64,000 nt of DNA, taken from NCBI GenBank assembly GCA_016742215.1, contig JACVCC010000004.1, forward strand, positions 309,006 through 373,005, read 5' to 3'. This DNA is from Brevundimonas sp. GTDB taxonomy: Bacteria; Pseudomonadota; Alphaproteobacteria; Caulobacterales; Caulobacteraceae. Positions 10,021-20,040 of the stretch are shown piece after piece. Numbering within the stretch: position 1 is the first letter of the stretch; each line of letters opens with the position of its first letter. A program made the translations under genes and the position numbers. Below the pieces are notes generated by a model, which worked only from the letters and a program-made list of their open reading frames with translations, did not search any database and was not told the origin of the DNA.

Positions 10021-10929
10021 TCAGCCGCCTGCGGGAGAGGTCGTGACAAGAGGTGGCGGCGGCGGACCGGGAATGAGCTGGGCCAGAACGATCTTCCAGC
10101 CGCCCTCCTGACGCTGCCAGAGCCGCACATAGTGTCCCTGCCTGAGCTGCCCTTCCCTCGACCAGGCCGCCTCGCCGTAGGTCCAGACCAGATCGCCATA
10201 GTCCGAGGCGCCGCCGCCTTCGGTCGGACCGAACAGGAAGGTCGCCGGCCAGTGCGACAGCGCCTCGCCGAACGCCTCGCGCCCGATCGCGGGGGGCCGG
10301 GGTGCGACATAAAGCCGTCCGTTGTCCGCGAGCATGGCCAGATGGGCGGCGCGTTGGTCGACCCCGGCTGCGGCGGCCAGCTCGACCTCAAGCTCACGCA
10401 CGGCCGTCATTGCCCGTTCGGACCGGGGAACGGTCGACGGCGGCTGGCCCGCGTACCGGACCTCGAGCAGTTCCGGTCCGGGCGGCAGGATCACCGGCTC
10501 GGTGTCAGGTCCCGGCACGTCCGCGGCGCTGGCGCCCGAGCCGCCGTCGTAGACCCATTTCCACGAGCCGTCGGCCTGTCGCTTCCAGATGGTGAAGTAG
10601 TGGCCGGCCCGCTCGCCGCCGACGGCGACCCCGCCGGTCGTGAATCCCATCTCCCCGGACCGGGCGATGCCGGCGAAGTTGGGCCACCACTCCAGCAGCG
10701 GTTCATCCGGCGGGCGCGGGCCGTCCGGATAGACTTCGCCGATGCGCCGCGCGCGGCCATTGGCGATAAGCACCGCGTCGGGCGTCGACCATTTATTGAA
10801 GCTGCCGGCGATACCCATGGACGGCGCATCGGCGGCAAAGGCCCGCTCTGCCGCGACCACCGGTGCGGCGTCCTGCGCAGCGGCGGGCGAGGCGACCGCA
10901 AGGGTCGCGGCGATCAGGATCAGTCGCAT
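10021..10929 (-). CDS. Secreted protein with DUF4440/SnoaL-like regions
   Basis: Signal peptide; two YxxxWxRQ-type halves ([39 protein letters not shown]). Confidence 0.65.
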   Translation of the reverse strand: MRLILIAATLAVASPAAAQDAAPVVAAERAFAADAPSMGIAGSFNKWSTPDAVLIANGRARRIGEVYPDGPRPPDEPLLEWWPNFAGIARSGEMGFTTGGVAVGGERAGHYFTIWKRQADGSWKWVYDGGSGASAADVPGPDTEPVILPPGPELLEVRYAGQPPSTVPRSERAMTAVRELEVELAAAAGVDQRAAHLAMLADNGRLYVAPRPPAIGREAFGEALSHWPATFLFGPTEGGGASDYGDLVWTYGEAAWSREGQLRQGHYVRLWQRQEGGWKIVLAQLIPGPPPPPLVTTSPAGG

Positions 10930-11002
10930 CGAGGGTCCTCCCGCCCGCATGGAGCGACAGAAGGCGGCCGATGTCGCGTGAATTCGGTGAAAGGCCCGGA
11001 GG

Positions 11003-11560
11003 CTAGTCCAGGGTTTCGACCGTCAGATTGCCGTTGGTGTAGACGCAGATCTCCGCCGCCAACGCCATGGACCGCCGGGCGATCGTCTCGGCGTCGAGGT
11101 CCGTGTTCTCGATCAGGGCGCGGGCGGCCGACAGGGCGTAGTTGCCACCAGATCCCACCGCGGCGACGCCGTGTTCCGGCTCCAGAACGTCACCGACGCC
11201 GGTGACGGTGAAGATGGAGTTGCGGTCCGCGACCAGAAGCATGGCCTCCAGCCGGCGCAGATAGCGATCCGTGCGCCAGTCCTTGGCCAGATCGACACAG
11301 GCGCGGGCCAGTTGGTCCGGATACTGCTCCAGCTTGGCCTCCAGCCGCTCGATCAGGGTGAAGGCGTCGGCGGTGGCGCCGGCGAAGCCCGCCAGCACCT
11401 TGCCGCCGGCGAGGACGCGCACCTTGCGCGCCGCGCCCTTGACGATGGTCGGTCCCATCGAGACCTGACCGTCGCCTGCGATGACCGTTCGGCCGTTCTT
11501 GCGCACCGCGATGATGGTGGTGCCGTGCCAGCCGGGAGAAGGGGTGGTGTCGTTAGTCAT
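11003..11560 (-). CDS. hslV: ATP-dependent protease subunit HslV
   Basis: [27 protein letters not shown], TVKGxARKVR-like core, [14 protein letters not shown]. Confidence 0.97.
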   Translation of the reverse strand: MTNDTTPSPGWHGTTIIAVRKNGRTVIAGDGQVSMGPTIVKGAARKVRVLAGGKVLAGFAGATADAFTLIERLEAKLEQYPDQLARACVDLAKDWRTDRYLRRLEAMLLVADRNSIFTVTGVGDVLEPEHGVAAVGSGGNYALSAARALIENTDLDAETIARRSMALAAEICVYTNGNLTVETLD

Positions 11561-11643
11561 CTGTTTCAGATGGAGTCCGAAATGCGGCGGCGCAAGCGGA
11601 AAGCGAAGACAAAACAACAGGCCGATTGGCCACAATATGGCCG

Positions 11644-11659
11644 ATGTAACCCGTTACAT
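11644..11659. promoter_or_regulatory. 16-bp palindrome upstream of the BLUF gene
   Basis: ATGTAAC-CC-GTTACAT, perfect 7-bp arms, about 42 bp upstream of the GTG start. Confidence 0.5.
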
Positions 11660-11701
11660 TGGAATTCTGTACCGCATTCCCCGACATTGAGAGGAAGCAA
11701 C

Positions 11702-12091
11702 GTGCTTCACCGCGTTATCTACGCCAGCGAAGCCGTTGGCGCGACGGGCACCTCCGTCCTGTCGATCGCCCAGATTCTGGGCGAGTCCGAGATCAACAAT
11801 CGTCGGGACCACCTGACGGGCTGCATCATGTTCCACCGCGGGCACATCCTGCAGGTGATCGAGGGCGCGCGGACTGATCTGGACCGGCTGATGCGCCGCC
11901 TGCTGGCCGATCCGCGCCACGCCAATGTGCGCGTGCTGGTGGACATGCCCATCGCCGCCCGGGCCATGGACGAGCCGATGAGCCTGTGCGGCGATCCGGC
12001 CGCCCTGCTGGAGCGGGCCGGCCTGACCGGCATCCCGAACATCACTGCCAATGAGGCGGAAGCGATGCTGGACCTCCGCGCCGCCGCCTGA
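11702..12091 (+). CDS. BLUF-domain (FAD blue-light sensor) protein
   Basis: LHRVIYASEA...NNRRDHLTGCIMFHRGHILQVIEGARTDLDRLMRRLLADPRH; GTG start. Confidence 0.85.
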   Translation: MLHRVIYASEAVGATGTSVLSIAQILGESEINNRRDHLTGCIMFHRGHILQVIEGARTDLDRLMRRLLADPRHANVRVLVDMPIAARAMDEPMSLCGDPAALLERAGLTGIPNITANEAEAMLDLRAAA

Positions 12092-12130
12092 GGGCGTGAC
12101 CTGACGGCTCGCAGCGCCTAACTGGAGCGG

Positions 12131-12895
12131 GTGAGCTTTTCCGAAGACGAGATCGAGCGGTACGCCCGCCACCTGGTGCTGTCCGAGGTCGGAGGACCGG
12201 GACAGCAGCGGCTGAAGGCCGCCCGCATCGGGCTGATCGGCGTCGGCGGCGTCGGCGCGCCAGCGGCCCTGTATCTGGCCGGGGCGGGCGTCGGGACCCT
12301 GCGCCTGATCGACGACGACACGGTCGGCCTGTCGAACCTGCAGCGCCAGATCGCCTTCGCCACCCCGGACGTCGGTCGCCCCAAGATCGAGGCGGCGGCG
12401 GACACCCTGTCCGCACTCAACCCCCATGTCGTGATCGAGCCAAGGGCCGAACGCCTGACGTCCGCCAATGCGGCGGACCTGATCGCCGGTTGCGACGTCA
12501 TCATGGACGGCACCGACGACTTCGCGACGCGGTTCGCGGTCAGCGCGGCCTGCACAACGGCGGGAATTCCGCTGGTTTCGGGCGCCCTGGGACGCTGGAG
12601 CGGGCAGGTCGGCGTCTTCCACGGACGGCCCTGCTATCGCTGCATGGTGCCGGACGCGCCTCCGGACGCCGAGACCTGTTCCCGTGTGGGCGTGATCGGC
12701 GCCCTGGCCGGCGTGGTCGGCTCGATGGCGGCGCTGGAGGCGATCAAGCTGATCGCCGGCGCGGGCGAACCCCTGTCCGGCCGCCTGCTGATCTACGACG
12801 GCCTGACCGCATCAGCCCGGACCGCGAAGGTCGCCGCCGATCCGGGCTGTCCCGATTGCGGTCAGGCGAACGCGGTACGCAACAGCGCGACGTAG
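12131..12895 (+). CDS. moeB: MoeB/ThiF/HesA-family adenylyltransferase
   Basis: RYARHLVLSEVGGPGQQRLKAARIGLIGVGGVGAPAALYLAGAGVG...DDDTVGLSNLQRQ; CxxC pairs PCYRCM and CPDC; GTG start. Confidence 0.85.
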   Translation: MSFSEDEIERYARHLVLSEVGGPGQQRLKAARIGLIGVGGVGAPAALYLAGAGVGTLRLIDDDTVGLSNLQRQIAFATPDVGRPKIEAAADTLSALNPHVVIEPRAERLTSANAADLIAGCDVIMDGTDDFATRFAVSAACTTAGIPLVSGALGRWSGQVGVFHGRPCYRCMVPDAPPDAETCSRVGVIGALAGVVGSMAALEAIKLIAGAGEPLSGRLLIYDGLTASARTAKVAADPGCPDCGQANAVRNSAT

Positions 12896-14892
12896 CGCTC
12901 CATCAGCGCCTGCTCCTGGCTATCGGGCCAGTCCGCGTGTCCGTAGTCCTCGATCTCGATCAGTTCGGTCGGCTTGCCGCCGGCCCGAAGCGCGTCCCGC
13001 ATCCGTCGCGACTGGGCGATCGGAACGATGCGATCGGTGACGCCATGAACCAGCAGAATCGGGCAGGCCAGGTCACCGACGCGACGACGCGGCGAGGCGG
13101 CTTCGAGAGCAGCGCCCATGGTGTCCGGGTCGCCGATCCGCTTTGTCCAGAAGTCGTAGATCGGCTTGCCCGGAATGTCGTCCTCGCGATCCTCCCAGGC
13201 CAGCATGTCCGGCAGGTCGTAAACGCCGCAGATTCCGATGGCGGCCTTGTAGAGGTCCGGACGCTTGGCGGCGCCCATAAGCGCCGCATACCCGCCGTAG
13301 CTGGCGCCCATGATCGCGACCTTGTCGGCGGGCAGCCCCCTGGTCGAAATGGCATGGGCGACGGCGTCCTCGACGTCGTCCTGCATTCGATCGCCCCAGC
13401 GGGCCCATCCCTGCCGGGCGAAGTCCAGACCGTAGCCGCCCGATCCCCGGAAATTAGGGCGCAGAACCCACCACCCCTGGGCGGCCAGAACCTGGACCTG
13501 CCGGTCCCAGGCCTGGGTGTCGCGCACCTCAGGCCCCCCGTGGGGAAGAACGACAAGCGGACCCGGAGCCCCGCCCGGGGGCGCAGTGAGATAGGCCTCG
13601 ATGGTCGCGCCATCCCGCGTTGCGACCGTCATGATCTCGCTGGAGCCCAGCCGGTCGACCTCGAACCTCCGACTGGCGCCAATGCCGACGATGGCGCGCG
13701 CCTCGCGGTCGTAGAAATACCAGGCGCCGGGCTCACGCGGCCCGGTGATGTAGGCGATGAAGCGGTTCCGGTCGCGCGAGACGTCCGTGAGGTGAACGTC
13801 GCATTCGTTGTCGAAGAAGCGCTGCAATGCGCGGTGGTGGGGCGCCAGCGCCGCCTCCGCAAACTCGTATTCGAGCTGCCGGCCGTAGTAGGCCGCGCCA
13901 AGGTAGCGGCCGGCCGAGTCCTTCAGACCATAGACAACGTCGCGCCCTGATCGGCCGTTCATGGGCGGGCCCATGGCAAGGGTACGAAGGTCGATCTCGC
14001 GAACGGTCTCAGTATCCTCGCCTTCGCCGCGCGCGCTGACCAGCACGATACCGGGGCGATCCGTCTCGCCCACCCAGGCGAAGTCGGGCGCGTCGATGAC
14101 CCGCGTCCGGCGCACCATCTTCCAGGACGTTTCACCCGGGGCGCGGGCGAAGACGGTCTCCATTGTGCCGCGCGAGTTGATGTCGTGACGCATGACCGGC
14201 ACACCGCCCTGTGTCTGCCAGCCGAACGTGCCGCCCGAGCCCCGCTCTATCCGCTCGGCCGAGCCGGTATTGATATTCACGCGGTGGAGGCCCAGCACGC
14301 CATCGCGCTCCCAAGCCGTCATCAGCACATGGTCCGGATCGTCCGGAAGCATGTCCACGACCTGCCCCATGTCCATCGAGTAGCGCATCCGCTGGCGCTG
14401 GTCCTGGAACATGACCACGCCTTCGCCGGTGCCGACGTGGACCGAGATCACCCGCCATGAGGTCAGCTCGACACCCTGGATGCGTCGGTTCGAGCCGGTG
14501 ACGGTGCGGGCTCGGGTGGTCTGGGTGATGGCGATGCGGGCCAGAAGCCGATCGTCATTGCCCCACTCCATCGCCTCGACGACGACGGGTCCAAGCTCGA
14601 TGCGAAAACGGGGCCCCTCAGGATCATCGGACTGGATGATGTCGATAACGCCGCGCGGGGTCTCCTCGGTCCCGAGCTGCTCCATCACCGCGATCCGGGT
14701 CCCGGATGGCGAGAGGCTGACCGCCCGGGTTCTCGCTGTTCCGAAGAATTCTTCCAGCGGGTAGGGATCGACGGTCCGCGTTCTCGCGGACGCCACCCCC
14801 GCCACCGCCAGACCGCCCAGCAGCCCACCACCGAACAACACGCCACGCCGCGACATCGCCATGCGCGCTGCCGCCTTCGATACTGATTTCAC
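12862..14892 (-). CDS. S9 prolyl oligopeptidase family peptidase with Tat-like signal
   Basis: SRRGVLFGGGLLGG signal; HGGPEVRDTQAWDRQVQVLAAQGWWVLRPNFRGSGGYG; GASYGGYAAL; GTG start at 14892 preceded by GGGGGA. Confidence 0.85.
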   Translation of the reverse strand: MKSVSKAAARMAMSRRGVLFGGGLLGGLAVAGVASARTRTVDPYPLEEFFGTARTRAVSLSPSGTRIAVMEQLGTEETPRGVIDIIQSDDPEGPRFRIELGPVVVEAMEWGNDDRLLARIAITQTTRARTVTGSNRRIQGVELTSWRVISVHVGTGEGVVMFQDQRQRMRYSMDMGQVVDMLPDDPDHVLMTAWERDGVLGLHRVNINTGSAERIERGSGGTFGWQTQGGVPVMRHDINSRGTMETVFARAPGETSWKMVRRTRVIDAPDFAWVGETDRPGIVLVSARGEGEDTETVREIDLRTLAMGPPMNGRSGRDVVYGLKDSAGRYLGAAYYGRQLEYEFAEAALAPHHRALQRFFDNECDVHLTDVSRDRNRFIAYITGPREPGAWYFYDREARAIVGIGASRRFEVDRLGSSEIMTVATRDGATIEAYLTAPPGGAPGPLVVLPHGGPEVRDTQAWDRQVQVLAAQGWWVLRPNFRGSGGYGLDFARQGWARWGDRMQDDVEDAVAHAISTRGLPADKVAIMGASYGGYAALMGAAKRPDLYKAAIGICGVYDLPDMLAWEDREDDIPGKPIYDFWTKRIGDPDTMGAALEAASPRRRVGDLACPILLVHGVTDRIVPIAQSRRMRDALRAGGKPTELIEIEDYGHADWPDSQEQALMERYVALLRTAFA

Positions 14893-14951
14893 TCGAGTCC
14901 CCCAAGACTTGTGCAGACACACAACCGGAGGCTTCGGAGCGGGTCAAGCCG

Positions 14952-15938
14952 TCAGAGCATTGCGGGAATGACGCGGTCCGGAGGGCGGTGGCCGCGGGCG
15001 AAGGTCATGATGTTGGCGATGACACGGTCTCCCATGTCCTGACGGGCCTCGATCGTCGCCGAGCCGAGGTGAGGCAGGAGGACGACGTTGGCGTGGCCCA
15101 CGAGACCGGGATGCACCGCCGGCTCGTGCTCGAAGACATCCAGACCGACGCCGGCGATCCGGCGGGCCGCCACGGCCTCGGCCAGGGCGGCTTCATCGAT
15201 CAGCTCGCCACGGGCGGTGTTGATGAGGATGGCGTGCGGCTGCAACCGTGCGAGGCGATCGGCGGACAGCAGGTGATGCGTCTCCTTGGTCGCCGGACAG
15301 TTCAGCGAGATCACGTCCATCCGCTGCAGCATCTGGTCCAGATCGTCCCAGTAGGTCGCGCCCAGCTCCTCGGCGATCATGTCCGGGACGGGTTTGCGGT
15401 TGTGATAGTGGACCTGCATGCCGAAGGCCTTCGCCCGGCGGGCCAGGGCCTGACCGATGCGGCCCATGCCGACGATGCCGAGGCGCTTGCCCCACAGCTT
15501 GCGCCCGGTCATCCAGGTCGGGGTCCAGCCCTCGAACCGGCCCTCCTGCATCACCTGCGCGCCCTCGACGATGCGACGGCTGACGGCGAGGATCAGGCTC
15601 ATGGCCAGATCGGCGGTGTCCTCTGTCAGGACGCCCGGCGTGTTGGTGACGATCAGCCCCTTCGCCACCGCCGCGTCGATGTCGATGTGGTCGACGCCGG
15701 CGCCGAAGTTGGCGATCATCTTCAGCTGGGGCCCGGCCTTCTCGATCAGGTCGGCGTCGATGATGTCCGTGATGGTCGGCGACAGGACGTCGGCATAGCT
15801 GACAGCCTTCTCCAGCGCCGCGCGATCCATCGGCCTGTCGGTCAGATTCAGCTCGGCGTCGAACAGCTCGCGCATCCGCGTCTCGACCGCGTCCGGCAAG
15901 CGTCTGGTTAATACGACCTTAAGCCTGGGGGAGGACAT
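14952..15938 (-). CDS. D-2-hydroxyacid dehydrogenase (glyoxylate/hydroxypyruvate reductase type)
   Basis: GVLTEDTADLAMSLILAVSRR; GIVGMGRIGQALARRAKAFGM; INTARGELIDEAAL; GLDVFEHEP. Confidence 0.92.
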   Translation of the reverse strand: MSSPRLKVVLTRRLPDAVETRMRELFDAELNLTDRPMDRAALEKAVSYADVLSPTITDIIDADLIEKAGPQLKMIANFGAGVDHIDIDAAVAKGLIVTNTPGVLTEDTADLAMSLILAVSRRIVEGAQVMQEGRFEGWTPTWMTGRKLWGKRLGIVGMGRIGQALARRAKAFGMQVHYHNRKPVPDMIAEELGATYWDDLDQMLQRMDVISLNCPATKETHHLLSADRLARLQPHAILINTARGELIDEAALAEAVAARRIAGVGLDVFEHEPAVHPGLVGHANVVLLPHLGSATIEARQDMGDRVIANIMTFARGHRPPDRVIPAML

Positions 15939-15972
15939 TGGCGGCCTTCAACTCCGATTCACTCCGGCTTTA

Positions 15973-16551
15973 ATGGTCCTCCCGGTGTCTGGCAAAGCGC
16001 GCGAACGCCTCAGGCGGGTTCTGGTCGTCACGGGCCTGCTGGGCGCGGCCGTGCTGACGACGGCGTCGCAGACCATGCCGGACGGTCGCCCGACCCCCAG
16101 CCGCCAGCCCGTCCCGCGCTGGCTGTCGCTGAAGTCGGACGAGGTCCGCGCGCGGCAGGGGCCCGGCCTCGACTACCGGATCATGTGGGAATACCAGGTC
16201 TCCGGCCTGCCGGTGCAGGTGATCGCCGAGACCACCGAATGGCGGAAGATCTGCGATCCGGAAGGCGCCGTCGCCTGGGTCCACCGCTCGGTCGTGTCCA
16301 GCCGCCGCAGCCTCTACAACGCCTCCGCCGAGGAAATCCCGATCCATGCCGGGCGATCGGCGACCTCGCAGGTCCGCGCTCGCCTGTCGCCGCACTCGCT
16401 GGTGTCGATGGACGAATGCGAGGACGGCTGGTGCGAGGTCCGCATCCGCCGGATGCGCGGCTGGGTGCAGCAGCGCGCGGTGTTCGGGGCGCAGGAACGC
16501 CCGCTGTGCAACGCCAATCGACCCGCCGGCCGGGGCCGTCCGTCCCGCTGA
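15973..16551 (+). CDS. SH3-domain-containing protein
   Basis: SLKSDEVRARQGPGLDYRIMWEYQVSGLPVQVIAE...WVHRSVVSSRR; signal/TM N-terminus. Confidence 0.8.
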   Translation: MVLPVSGKARERLRRVLVVTGLLGAAVLTTASQTMPDGRPTPSRQPVPRWLSLKSDEVRARQGPGLDYRIMWEYQVSGLPVQVIAETTEWRKICDPEGAVAWVHRSVVSSRRSLYNASAEEIPIHAGRSATSQVRARLSPHSLVSMDECEDGWCEVRIRRMRGWVQQRAVFGAQERPLCNANRPAGRGRPSR

Positions 16552-16644
16552 ACCGGGCCTTACCGCCCGGGCGCCTTGTCTGAAAAGGTTTGAGACGGCG
16601 CGTGGCCTCGTGTACCCCGGCGTCGAAACCGCCGGAGACCGTCC

Positions 16645-17181
16645 TTGAGCCAGTCGAAATATCCGTCCTCGTTCGATTACGAAGCCCTGCTGGCCTCGGG
16701 CCGCGGCGAGCTGTTCGGACCGGGCAACGCCCAGCTGCCGGCCCCGCCGATGCTGATGTTCGACCGCATCACGCAGATCAACGCGGACGGCGGCGCCCAC
16801 GGCAAGGGCTATGTCGAGGCCGAGCTGGATATCCACCCGGACCTCTGGTTCTTCCAGTGCCACTTCATCGGCGATCCGGTCATGCCGGGCTGCCTGGGTC
16901 TGGACGCCATGTGGCAGCTGGTCGGCTTCTACCTCGGCTGGATCGGCGGCCCGGGCAAGGGCCGCGCGCTGGGCGTCGGCGAGGTGAAGTTCACCGGCCA
17001 GGTCCTGCCGACGGTGAAGAAGGTCGTCTACAAGATCGACCTGAAACGCGTGATCAACCGCAAGCTGGTCATGGGCATCGCCGACGGCGTGCTCGAGGCC
17101 GACGGCGAGGTGATCTACACCTGCAACGACATGCGGGTGGGTCTGTTCGGCGCAACCGCCGAAGCTGCAGCCGGCGAATAA
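16645..17181 (+). CDS. fabA: 3-hydroxydecanoyl-ACP dehydratase FabA
   Basis: MLMFDRI...[37 protein letters not shown] start. Confidence 0.97.
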   Translation: MSQSKYPSSFDYEALLASGRGELFGPGNAQLPAPPMLMFDRITQINADGGAHGKGYVEAELDIHPDLWFFQCHFIGDPVMPGCLGLDAMWQLVGFYLGWIGGPGKGRALGVGEVKFTGQVLPTVKKVVYKIDLKRVINRKLVMGIADGVLEADGEVIYTCNDMRVGLFGATAEAAAGE

Positions 17182-17244
17182 GTCACTATCTCTTCCCAGA
17201 CCGCGGCGAACGCGGCGACCGAGCCTACCAAGAAGGAAACCACC

Positions 17245-18474
17245 ATGCGGCGTGTCGTTGTCACCGGCCTGGGCATCGTCTCCTCCATCGGAACGGGGGC
17301 CCAAGAGGTCACCGCCTCGCTGCGCGAAGCGAAATCGGGCGTTCAGCACGCCCCGGACCACGCCGCGCACGGCTTCCGCTCGCAGGTCTGGGCGCCGCCT
17401 TCCATGGGCGCGACCGCAGAGGACTGGGCCGACAAGGTCGACCGCCGCGCCGCCCGCTTCCTCGCCAACGGCACGGCCTGGGCGCACATCGCCTTCGACG
17501 AGGCCCTGAAGGACTCGGGCCTGTCGGCCGACGAGATCAAGGACCCGCGCATCGGTCTGGTGGTCGGCGAGGGCGGTCCCTCCACGCAGGTGATCCTGCA
17601 GGCGGCCCAGACGACCGTCGAAAAGGGTTCGCCCAAGCGCATCGGGCCTTTCGCGGTGCCGAAGGCCATGGCCTCGGGTCCGTCGGCCGTGCTCGCCACC
17701 TGGTTCGAGCTGAAGGGCATCAACTATTCGATCAGCTCGGCCTGCGCGACCAGCGCCCACTGCATCGGCGCGGCCGCCGAGCAGATCGCCTGGGGCAAGC
17801 AGGACGTGGTGTTCGCCGGCGGCTGCGAGGATATCGACTGGTCGATGTCGAACATGTTCGACGCCATGGGCGCCATGTCGTCCAACTTCAACGAAACGCC
17901 TTCGGTCGCCTCGCGCGCCTATGACAAGGACCGCGACGGCTTCGTCATCGCCGGCGGCGCCGCCATCGTGGTGCTGGAAGAGTACCAGCGCGCCGTGGCG
18001 CGTGGCGCGAAGATCTATGCCGAGGTCACCGGCTATGCCGCCAACTCGGACGGCTACGACATGGTGGCTCCGTCGGGCGAGGGCGCCGAGCGCTGCATGA
18101 AGCTGGCGCTGGAAATGGCCGGCAATCCGAAGATCGACTACCTGAACCCGCACGGCACCTCGACGCCGGTCGGCGACAGCAAGGAGATGGGCGCGGTGCG
18201 CAACGTCTTCGGCGAACAGCTGCCGATGATCTCCTCGACCAAGTCGCTGACGGGCCACTCGCTGGGCGCCGCCGGCGCGCAGGAGGCGATCTACTGCCTG
18301 CTGATGATGGACAACGACTTCGCGGCCGAAAGCGCCCACATCGAGAACCTCGACCCCGAGTTCGAGGGAATGCCGATCCTGCGCAAACGCCACGACGGTC
18401 CGCTGAAGCACGTCATGTCGAACTCGTTCGGCTTCGGCGGCACCAACGGCACCCTGATCCTGTCGAAGGTCTGA
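17245..18474 (+). CDS. fabB: Beta-ketoacyl-ACP synthase I FabB
   Basis: RRVVVTGLGIVSSIGTG; SSACATSAHCIG; NPHGTSTPVGD; KSLTGHSLGAAG. Confidence 0.97.
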   Translation: MRRVVVTGLGIVSSIGTGAQEVTASLREAKSGVQHAPDHAAHGFRSQVWAPPSMGATAEDWADKVDRRAARFLANGTAWAHIAFDEALKDSGLSADEIKDPRIGLVVGEGGPSTQVILQAAQTTVEKGSPKRIGPFAVPKAMASGPSAVLATWFELKGINYSISSACATSAHCIGAAAEQIAWGKQDVVFAGGCEDIDWSMSNMFDAMGAMSSNFNETPSVASRAYDKDRDGFVIAGGAAIVVLEEYQRAVARGAKIYAEVTGYAANSDGYDMVAPSGEGAERCMKLALEMAGNPKIDYLNPHGTSTPVGDSKEMGAVRNVFGEQLPMISSTKSLTGHSLGAAGAQEAIYCLLMMDNDFAAESAHIENLDPEFEGMPILRKRHDGPLKHVMSNSFGFGGTNGTLILSKV

Positions 18475-18481
18475 TCCCTCT

Positions 18482-19027
18482 CTAGAGGTTCGAGTGTTCG
18501 GTGGTTCGGTCCAGTCCGAGCGACCGCTCGATGCAGGCCAGCGCCCGGTTCCGTGAGGCCTGGCGCGCCTGCAGATCCGGGGTGAAGAAGTCGGCCAGGC
18601 CGAAGCTGACCGTGACCGTCCGGGCCCGCCCGATGCAGATCCAGGACAGGGTGTCGTCCGCCAGCCGGGCCTCGACCAGCACCAGCGGAACCTCGGTCAT
18701 CGCTTCATGCGTCACGCCGGTCAGGGCCGCGCGCGCACAGTCGTAGTCCGGCTGCTCGCCGCCCAGACAGGTCTCGGCGGGTCGGAACAGGGTGTAGGGG
18801 ACGGGCACGGGATGGAATCCACGGGCGGTCAGGGCGGCCACCGCATCCTCGGTCTGTGTCCGGGCCTCATAGCCGATGCCGCGGACCATCACCGCCATGG
18901 GCCACTTCATCGGCGGCGGCGCCGTCGGATAGGACGGCTGCAACGGCGGAACCGCCTCCTGCGCGACAACCGGCCCAGGCGCGAGACCAAGGGCTGCGAA
19001 CAACGCGATCCAGCCGGATACTCTCAT
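18482..19027 (-). CDS. Secreted hypothetical protein
   Basis: MRVSGWIALFAALGLAPGPVVAQE signal peptide; convergent to fabB. Confidence 0.6.
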   Translation of the reverse strand: MRVSGWIALFAALGLAPGPVVAQEAVPPLQPSYPTAPPPMKWPMAVMVRGIGYEARTQTEDAVAALTARGFHPVPVPYTLFRPAETCLGGEQPDYDCARAALTGVTHEAMTEVPLVLVEARLADDTLSWICIGRARTVTVSFGLADFFTPDLQARQASRNRALACIERSLGLDRTTEHSNL

Positions 19028-19180
19028 CGTGTCCCTCCTGCCGTTGCGGGCCCGCGGGCGCCTCAGCCCGATACCATCGTCTTCTCGCCCGATGATCAAC
19101 CTGTCGGTCCCTGACCCGTCCCACTTGCTCCTGATGGCGCAGCCGTCCAGAAAGGCGCCATTGATTTGAGGAGAGCGCCG

Positions 19181-20002
19181 ATGGCCGCCGAATCCGCCTG
19201 GAACATGCCCAAGGGCGAACTGATGAAGGGCAAGAAGGGCCTGATCATGGGGGTGGCGAACGCCAACTCCATCGCTTGGGGCATCGCCCAGCAGCTGGCC
19301 GCCCAAGGCGCCGAACTGGCCTTCACCTACCTCGGCGAAGGGCTGGAGCGCCGCGTCCGCCCGCTGGCCGAGAGCGTCGGCGCCAAGCTGATCGTCCCGG
19401 CCGACGTCACCGACGACGCCTCGATGGACGCCTGTTTCGAGGAACTGGAAAAGACCTTCGGCACGATCGACTTCGTCGTCCACTCGGTGGCCTTCGCCAA
19501 CAAGAACGAGCTGCAGGGTTCGTTCGTCGACAACACCACGCGCGACAGCTTCCTGCTGGCCATGAACATCTCGGTGTTCAGCTTCGTCGACGTGGCCAAG
19601 CGCGCCGCGAAGCTGATGCCGAACGGCGGCTCGATGGTCACCATGACCTACCTCGGCGCCGAGCGGGCCATCCCGAACTACAACACCATGGGCGTGGCCA
19701 AGGCCGGTCTGGAAGCTGCGACCCGCTACATCGCCCGCGACCTCGGTCCCAAGGGCATTCGCGTCAACGCCATCTCGGCCGGCGCCATGCGCACCCTGTC
19801 GCTGGCGGGCATCTCGGGCGGTCGCGGCATGATCGCCCAGGGCCGCGCCATGTCGGCGATGAAGGAGGACACCTCGATGGAGGGCGTCGCCGGCGCCGCC
19901 CTTTGGCTGTGCTCGGACCTAGGCTTCTCGACCACGGGCGAAGTCGTCCACGTCGACGCCGGCTTCCACATGATGGGTCTGGGCGACAGCGAGGAGGCGT
20001 AA
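19181..20002 (+). CDS. fabI: Enoyl-ACP reductase FabI
   Basis: KGKKGLIMGVANANSIAWGIAQQLA; YNTMGVAKAGLEAATRYIARDLGPKGIRVNAISAG. Confidence 0.96.
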   Translation: MAAESAWNMPKGELMKGKKGLIMGVANANSIAWGIAQQLAAQGAELAFTYLGEGLERRVRPLAESVGAKLIVPADVTDDASMDACFEELEKTFGTIDFVVHSVAFANKNELQGSFVDNTTRDSFLLAMNISVFSFVDVAKRAAKLMPNGGSMVTMTYLGAERAIPNYNTMGVAKAGLEAATRYIARDLGPKGIRVNAISAGAMRTLSLAGISGGRGMIAQGRAMSAMKEDTSMEGVAGAALWLCSDLGFSTTGEVVHVDAGFHMMGLGDSEEA

Positions 20003-20040
20003 GCCTTCCCCTCGATCCAGCCGGCCGGTAAGCGCGAGGG

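Noticed and set aside
8700-10397. N-terminally extended hslU ORF
   Set aside because: The true HslU begins at [10 protein letters not shown] (10001); the extension overlaps the upstream gene and is non-conserved.
15970-18411. 813-aa minus-strand ORF
   Set aside because: Antisense shadow of SH3/fabA/fabB, no recognisable domain.
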